Below are positions 60,307-64,000 of a stretch of DNA of 64,000 nt, piece after piece (within the stretch, counting starts at the first letter, position 1; each line of letters opens with the position of its first letter). The DNA is from Novosphingobium percolationis (lineage in GTDB: Bacteria > Pseudomonadota > Alphaproteobacteria > Sphingomonadales > Sphingomonadaceae), in assembly GCF_020179425.1 (NCBI RefSeq), contig NZ_JAILYM010000001.1, forward strand, positions 248,001 to 312,000, in the 5' to 3' direction. Position numbers and translations under genes: made by a program. Below the pieces are notes generated by a model. The model was given only the letters and a program-made list of their open reading frames with translations. It was not told the DNA's origin and did not search any database.

Positions 60307-60858
60307 TCAAGCAGGCTGCAGCAGCCCCTCCAGCAGAGCCCGATAGGATTCGAGCGGCGGCACCGCCAGGTCGGGCTGCTTGGCCGCATCGTCGAAGCGG
60401 CGCAGACGGATGGCGTCGGCGAAGAAGGGATCGCGTTCGAACGCGGCCACCTCGTCGGCATCCATCGCACCGCCCTGCAATTGCAGGCTCAGTTCGGATG
60501 CCGCGCTCAGGCCCTCGCGATAGCCCGGCTCGACCGCGCACAGATAGCGCTTGGCCGCGACGTGCAGCCGCATCGGTTCGGTCACTTCGGGCCCGAAATA
60601 GGGCCGCAGGAACGCCGCGCCGATTTCCTCGTGCAAGGCGTCGACGCCCTTGCCCTCGGCGGCGTTCCCGGCATCGTCGATGAACTGGCCGACATCGTGG
60701 AGCAGCGCGGCGGCGACAAGGGCGGGGCCACAGCCTTCGCGCTGCGCCAGCCAGGCGCATTGCACCGCGTGCGCGTACTGGGTGATCGCCTCGCCATAAT
60801 GCAGGGCGCCGAACCGGATGATCGGGGCCATCACGTCGTCAATTCGCTTGCTGTCCAT
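60307..60858 (-). CDS. phnZ: HD-domain mixed-valent diiron oxygenase, PhnZ-like
   Basis: A 183-residue protein of the phosphonate-operon HD family (TIGR03276-like). Ligands: His30 in QYAHAVQC, His54-Asp55 in ALLHDVGQF, His76 in ALHEEIG and His99 in RLHVAAKRYL. The ending LQGGAMDADEVAAFERDP and LRRFDDAAK is diagnostic. PhnZ cleaves (R)-2-amino-1-hydroxyethylphosphonate to glycine and phosphate. Glu23 matches the amine-binding Glu of PhnZ by spacing, but the iron-gating Tyr is His20, with Tyr21 next to it. The PhnY hydroxylase partner is not in the window. Confidence 0.85.
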   Translation of the reverse strand: MDSKRIDDVMAPIIRFGALHYGEAITQYAHAVQCAWLAQREGCGPALVAAALLHDVGQFIDDAGNAAEGKGVDALHEEIGAAFLRPYFGPEVTEPMRLHVAAKRYLCAVEPGYREGLSAASELSLQLQGGAMDADEVAAFERDPFFADAIRLRRFDDAAKQPDLAVPPLESYRALLEGLLQPA

Positions 60859-60914
60859 CCGGTCGGTCCGTTCCCTTGCTGGGTGAGGCGTACGTCGCCA
60901 ATCTGTCGTCATTT

Positions 60915-60926
60915 TGGACTATACCA
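60915..60926. promoter_or_regulatory. PhnF-type operator-like palindrome 4
   Basis: TGGACTATACCA lies between the divergent HD oxygenase (start 60858) and second phospholipase C (start 60979) genes. The CTA core matches palindromes 1 and 3. One bound regulator here would control both directions, including its own gene behind phnZ. Confidence 0.5.
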
Positions 60927-60978
60927 ATAAGGTGACTGGCTGGCGACATCCGCCGGCGCATAGAACCGGGAAAAACGA

Positions 60979-63150
60979 ATGCACGGACACGACCGGCGCA
61001 ATTTCCTGAAGCTCGGCGCAGGTGGCGTGGCCGGGTTGGGCAGCTGGGGGGCACTGGTCGACCGCGCGCTGGCGATCGTGCCTGCCCGACGCACCGGCAC
61101 CATCGCCGACGTGCGCCACATCGTGGTGCTGATGCAGGAAAACCGCGCGTTCGACCACTACTTCGGCCTGCTCGACGGCGTGCGTGGCTTCGGCGATCCG
61201 CGCCCGTTGCGCCTGCCCTCCGGGCGGTCGGTCTGGGCGCAGCCTTCGACCGAGCACCCCGATGGCCATGTGCTGCCCTATCATGGCGACAGCCGCACCA
61301 GCCGTGCCTTCACCGTCGATGGCGCGGATCAGTCGCATCAGGAGGCGATGCACATCTTCAACCGGGGCCGCTACGATCGCTGGGGCCATAGCGGCGAGCT
61401 GCGCAACCGGATGCTGCACTATGGCCCCGGCGACCTGCCGTTCTACTATGCGCTGGCCGACGCCTTCACGATCTGCGACGCCTATCACTGTTCGACGATG
61501 ACGCAGACCTATCCGAACCGTCTGCACCTTTTCACCGGGTGCAACGGCGGCGGAACCGTGGGCGGCGACCCCGAGATGAGCAATTATGGCGAGGACGAGA
61601 CGCCCAGCGCCGACATGGCGACCGACCGTCCCTTGCGCCCCGACGCCTATCGCTGGACGACTTATGCCGAGCGTCTGCAGCGGGCCGGGGTAAGCTGGAA
61701 GGTCTATCAGGAATACGACAATTTCGGCGACAACCTGCTGTCGGTGTTTCCCGCGTTCCGCCCCTGCGACACGCAGTCCGACCTCTACCGGCGCGGGCGT
61801 TCGTGGGTCAGCGAGCACAAGGCCGGAGCCGATCGCACGCGGTCGGACGGAGACCAACTGGTCGAAGCCTTCCGGCAGGACGTTGCCGCGGGCACGCTGC
61901 CGCAAGTCTCGTGGATCGTCACCGCGGCGGACCTGTCCGAACACCCCAAGGCCGAACCTGCCAAGGGCGAAGACCTGACCGCGCGGCTGCTCGCAGCGCT
62001 GATCGATCACCCTGACGTCTTTGCCGGAACAGCGTTCATTCTGAACTACGACGAGGCGGGCGGCTTCTTCGATCACATGCCCCCGCCAGTGCCGCCGGTG
62101 GGCGACTATCGCGGGCACAGCACGGTGTCGCTGGCGGGCGAGGCGAAGGACTGGTCGCAGGCGCACGCCTGGGCAGCCGATCATGGCGCGGTGCATCCGA
62201 TCGGCCTCGGCATCCGTACGCCCACGATCATCGTGTCGCCCTGGACGCGTGGCGGCCACGTCTGTTCGCAGCTGTTCGACCATACCTCGGTACTGCGCTT
62301 CATCGAGCAGCGCTTCGGAGTGGCTGAGCCCAACATCAGTGCGTGGCGGCGCGCGGTGTGCGGCGATCTCACTTCCGCGTTCGATTTCGCCGTGGCCGAT
62401 CCTGCGCGCGGCGTTGCGCCGAAGCCCGACGCCGCCGCCTTGCGCGAACGGCTGGCGCGCTCCGCCGCCGGAACCGACAACGCCATTCCCGCTCTCCAGC
62501 AGCCGACGGCGCAACTGCCCGGCCAGCGCGCCCACCGTGCCTTGCCCTATCGCTTCGCCGTGCAGGGGACCACGACCGAGCGCGGCGCGTTGCGCATCGC
62601 CATGGACAACCCCGGCCCGGTCGGTGTGACCATGACGGTCCACGATAACGCGGCGGCACAGGACCCGTGGCATTTCACCATCGGCGCGGGGCATGCCCAC
62701 GCGCACGCGGACTGGGGCGCTTCGGCTACCTTCGATCTCACGCTCCACGGCCCCAATGGCTACCTGCGACGCTTTGCCGGCCACGCCGACGATGCGTTCG
62801 ACGTGCTGGCACACGAAAGGCGGGACCTCGACGCGCTCGAACTCGTCCTCATCAACCGCAGTGCCGCGCCGCTGGCATTCACCGTGATGCTCGATCCCGC
62901 CTATCGCGTGCATGGTCTGCGTCGGCGGCGCCTCGCCGTCGGCCCCGGCACGCAGGTCTCCCACCTCTGGCGGCTTGGCGCGAGCGATCGCTGGTACGAC
63001 CTGACGCTGCGTGTCGAAGGCAGGCCCCATGCCATGCGCCGCTTTGCCGGAATGCTTGCCACGGACCGGCCCGGCCGCACCGATCCGGGCATCGGCGCAA
63101 TGCGCGTCGATCCCGCGCAAATGTCACACAACGCTTGTTGTAAACCCTAG
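60979..63150 (+). CDS. plcN: Phosphocholine-specific phospholipase C (copy 2)
   Basis: A 723-residue protein with a twin-arginine signal (DRRNFLKLGAGGVAG). The phosphoesterase core repeats that of copy 1: HIVVLMQENRAFDHYFGLLDG, YPNRLHLFTGCN, FILNYDEAGGFFDHMPPP and SPWTRGGHVCSQLFDHTSVLRF in parts. The two C-terminal domains cover about 500-723. It is clearly a diverged paralogue rather than a recent duplicate of 46113-48212. It begins 53 bases after an operator-like palindrome that it shares with the phnZ-GntR pair. Confidence 0.94.
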   Translation: MHGHDRRNFLKLGAGGVAGLGSWGALVDRALAIVPARRTGTIADVRHIVVLMQENRAFDHYFGLLDGVRGFGDPRPLRLPSGRSVWAQPSTEHPDGHVLPYHGDSRTSRAFTVDGADQSHQEAMHIFNRGRYDRWGHSGELRNRMLHYGPGDLPFYYALADAFTICDAYHCSTMTQTYPNRLHLFTGCNGGGTVGGDPEMSNYGEDETPSADMATDRPLRPDAYRWTTYAERLQRAGVSWKVYQEYDNFGDNLLSVFPAFRPCDTQSDLYRRGRSWVSEHKAGADRTRSDGDQLVEAFRQDVAAGTLPQVSWIVTAADLSEHPKAEPAKGEDLTARLLAALIDHPDVFAGTAFILNYDEAGGFFDHMPPPVPPVGDYRGHSTVSLAGEAKDWSQAHAWAADHGAVHPIGLGIRTPTIIVSPWTRGGHVCSQLFDHTSVLRFIEQRFGVAEPNISAWRRAVCGDLTSAFDFAVADPARGVAPKPDAAALRERLARSAAGTDNAIPALQQPTAQLPGQRAHRALPYRFAVQGTTTERGALRIAMDNPGPVGVTMTVHDNAAAQDPWHFTIGAGHAHAHADWGASATFDLTLHGPNGYLRRFAGHADDAFDVLAHERRDLDALELVLINRSAAPLAFTVMLDPAYRVHGLRRRRLAVGPGTQVSHLWRLGASDRWYDLTLRVEGRPHAMRRFAGMLATDRPGRTDPGIGAMRVDPAQMSHNACCKP

Positions 63151-63269
63151 AACAATGTGGAGTGGCCCGGCGTCGAACCCGCCGCCTAGAGTGCAGGGCA
63201 ACGCAAGAGCGCGCGCAGGTGGCCGACGCCATCCGCGCGGGCAGGGCAGAAAAATCCGGGAGATGGGTG

Positions 63270-64000
63270 ATGGTGCAAGGTGTGAATTGGGACCGCGAGG
63301 TTGACGTTGTCGTCCTGGGATCGGGCGGCGCGGCGATGACGGCGGCGATCTCGGCCCACGATTTCGGCGCGAAGGACGTGGTGATCCTTGAAAAGACCGG
63401 CATGGTCGGCGGCACGACCGCGATGTCGGGCGGGATGCTTTGGATCCCCAACAACCATCACCAGCACGAAGCGGGCTATGAGGATTCGGACGAGGAGGTG
63501 GTGACCTACCTCGACGCCCTCGCGCCTGATGGCCTCGACCCGGAGACGCTGTGGGCCTTCATGCAGAACGGCCCCGAAATGCTGCGTTACCTGGCGGACA
63601 AGACTCCGGTGCGCCTTCGTGCGTTCAACGATTTCCCCGACTACCAGCCTTATGCGCCAGGCGCGAAGCCCGACGGCGGGCGCTCGCTCGACAACGAGGC
63701 GTTCTCGTTCGAAACGCTGGGCAAGTGGGCGGCGCGGGTCAACCCCAGCAAGATGGCCTACCCGTTGCGCGGCAGCCTGATGGAAGCGACCCAGGGCACG
63801 CTCGACGAAGCGACGCTCGCGGAGCGCGAACGCGGCGACTATCGCGGGCTCGGCCAGGCGCTGGCCGGGTCGCTGTTCAAGGCGGTGCTCGACCGCAACA
63901 TCCCGGTCGAGTTCGAGAAGCGCGCGCGCAAGCTGGTCAAGGACGGCGACCGCGTGATCGGCGTGATCGCCGAGGACGCCAGCGGCAAGGACTTCAAGGT
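63270..64000 (+). CDS. FAD-binding dehydrogenase, 3-ketosteroid-dehydrogenase-like, 3' end cut by window
   Basis: The frame runs off the right edge after about 243 residues. DVVVLGSGGAAMTAAISAHDFG is the FAD loop (GSGGAAM), VILEKTGMVGGTTAMSGGMLW is the flavin-contact region of the fumarate reductase/KstD superfamily, and IPNNHHQHEAGYEDSDEE continues the 3-oxosteroid 1-dehydrogenase-like subgroup. It probably introduces a double bond into a steroid or similar ketone. GGGAGATGGGTG precedes the ATG at 63270. No operator-like site is ahead of it, so it likely lies outside the phosphorus region. Confidence 0.85.
   Translation, partial: MVQGVNWDREVDVVVLGSGGAAMTAAISAHDFGAKDVVILEKTGMVGGTTAMSGGMLWIPNNHHQHEAGYEDSDEEVVTYLDALAPDGLDPETLWAFMQNGPEMLRYLADKTPVRLRAFNDFPDYQPYAPGAKPDGGRSLDNEAFSFETLGKWAARVNPSKMAYPLRGSLMEATQGTLDEATLAERERGDYRGLGQALAGSLFKAVLDRNIPVEFEKRARKLVKDGDRVIGVIAEDASGKDFK

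Noticed and set aside
1..64000. CRISPR arrays, rRNA genes and prophage structural genes
   Set aside because: No regularly spaced repeats, no rRNA sequence and no phage head, tail or lysis genes were seen anywhere in the window.

Overview
The window is high-GC DNA, densely packed with short-overlap operons, from an alphaproteobacterium of the order Sphingomonadales (most likely Sphingomonadaceae, Novosphingobium-like). That assignment is inferred from protein character: a DUF6481 protein, a single long RSH (p)ppGpp enzyme, large TonB-dependent receptors, GT87 and FkbM enzymes, and PQQ-dependent sugar dehydrogenase. No rRNA is present to confirm it.

Layout. 1-13.5 kb: a partial heme oxygenase, an RTX protein, small housekeeping genes, a minus-strand group ending in dapD, rnhB, thioesterases, FkbM and GT87 enzymes. 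13.6-18.4 kb: the RSH stringent-response gene, then a minus-strand group for a second RTX protein, a beta-barrel-like protein and an acidic secreted protein. 18.5-25 kb: a cyclophilin/DUF1905 pair, tRNA-Ser(GGA), and beside the tRNA a lower-GC patch holding a HEPN-like protein, a broken SMC/DndD-like ATPase with a small partner, and two IS6-family elements, one truncated. 25-31.9 kb: a response regulator/histidine kinase pair, an anti-sigma/ECF sigma pair, a subtilisin-like protease and a Gly/Ala-rich secreted protein.

33.7-44.2 kb is a vitamin B12 locus. Two cobalamin riboswitches lie back to back. The minus one controls btuB-DUF1636-cobT-phosphatase-cobS-cobC-cobD-cobU; the plus one controls btuM-cobO-cobB. 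Corrin-ring synthesis genes are absent from the window, so what is visible is corrinoid uptake, adenosylation, a,c-amidation and lower-ligand assembly.

46-63 kb looks like an organophosphorus-acquisition region: two TAT-exported phospholipases C, a periplasmic acid phosphatase, a large TonB-dependent receptor, an MFS-type transporter, a flavin amine oxidoreductase, phosphonoacetaldehyde hydrolase (phnX), a GntR/UTRA regulator and a PhnZ-type HD oxygenase. Inserted between the receptor and the phosphonate genes is a four-gene coupled block: sulfotransferase, Asp/Asn beta-hydroxylase, TPR-sulfotransferase, second Asp/Asn beta-hydroxylase. Four short palindromes of the form TGG-N6-CCA lie at the promoters of this region and resemble PhnF-type GntR operators. 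They suggest that one regulator ties phospholipid, phosphate-ester and phosphonate use together with the receptor. This region, with its unexplained protein-modification block, is the strongest candidate for a new system. The window ends inside a 3-ketosteroid-dehydrogenase-like flavoprotein gene.
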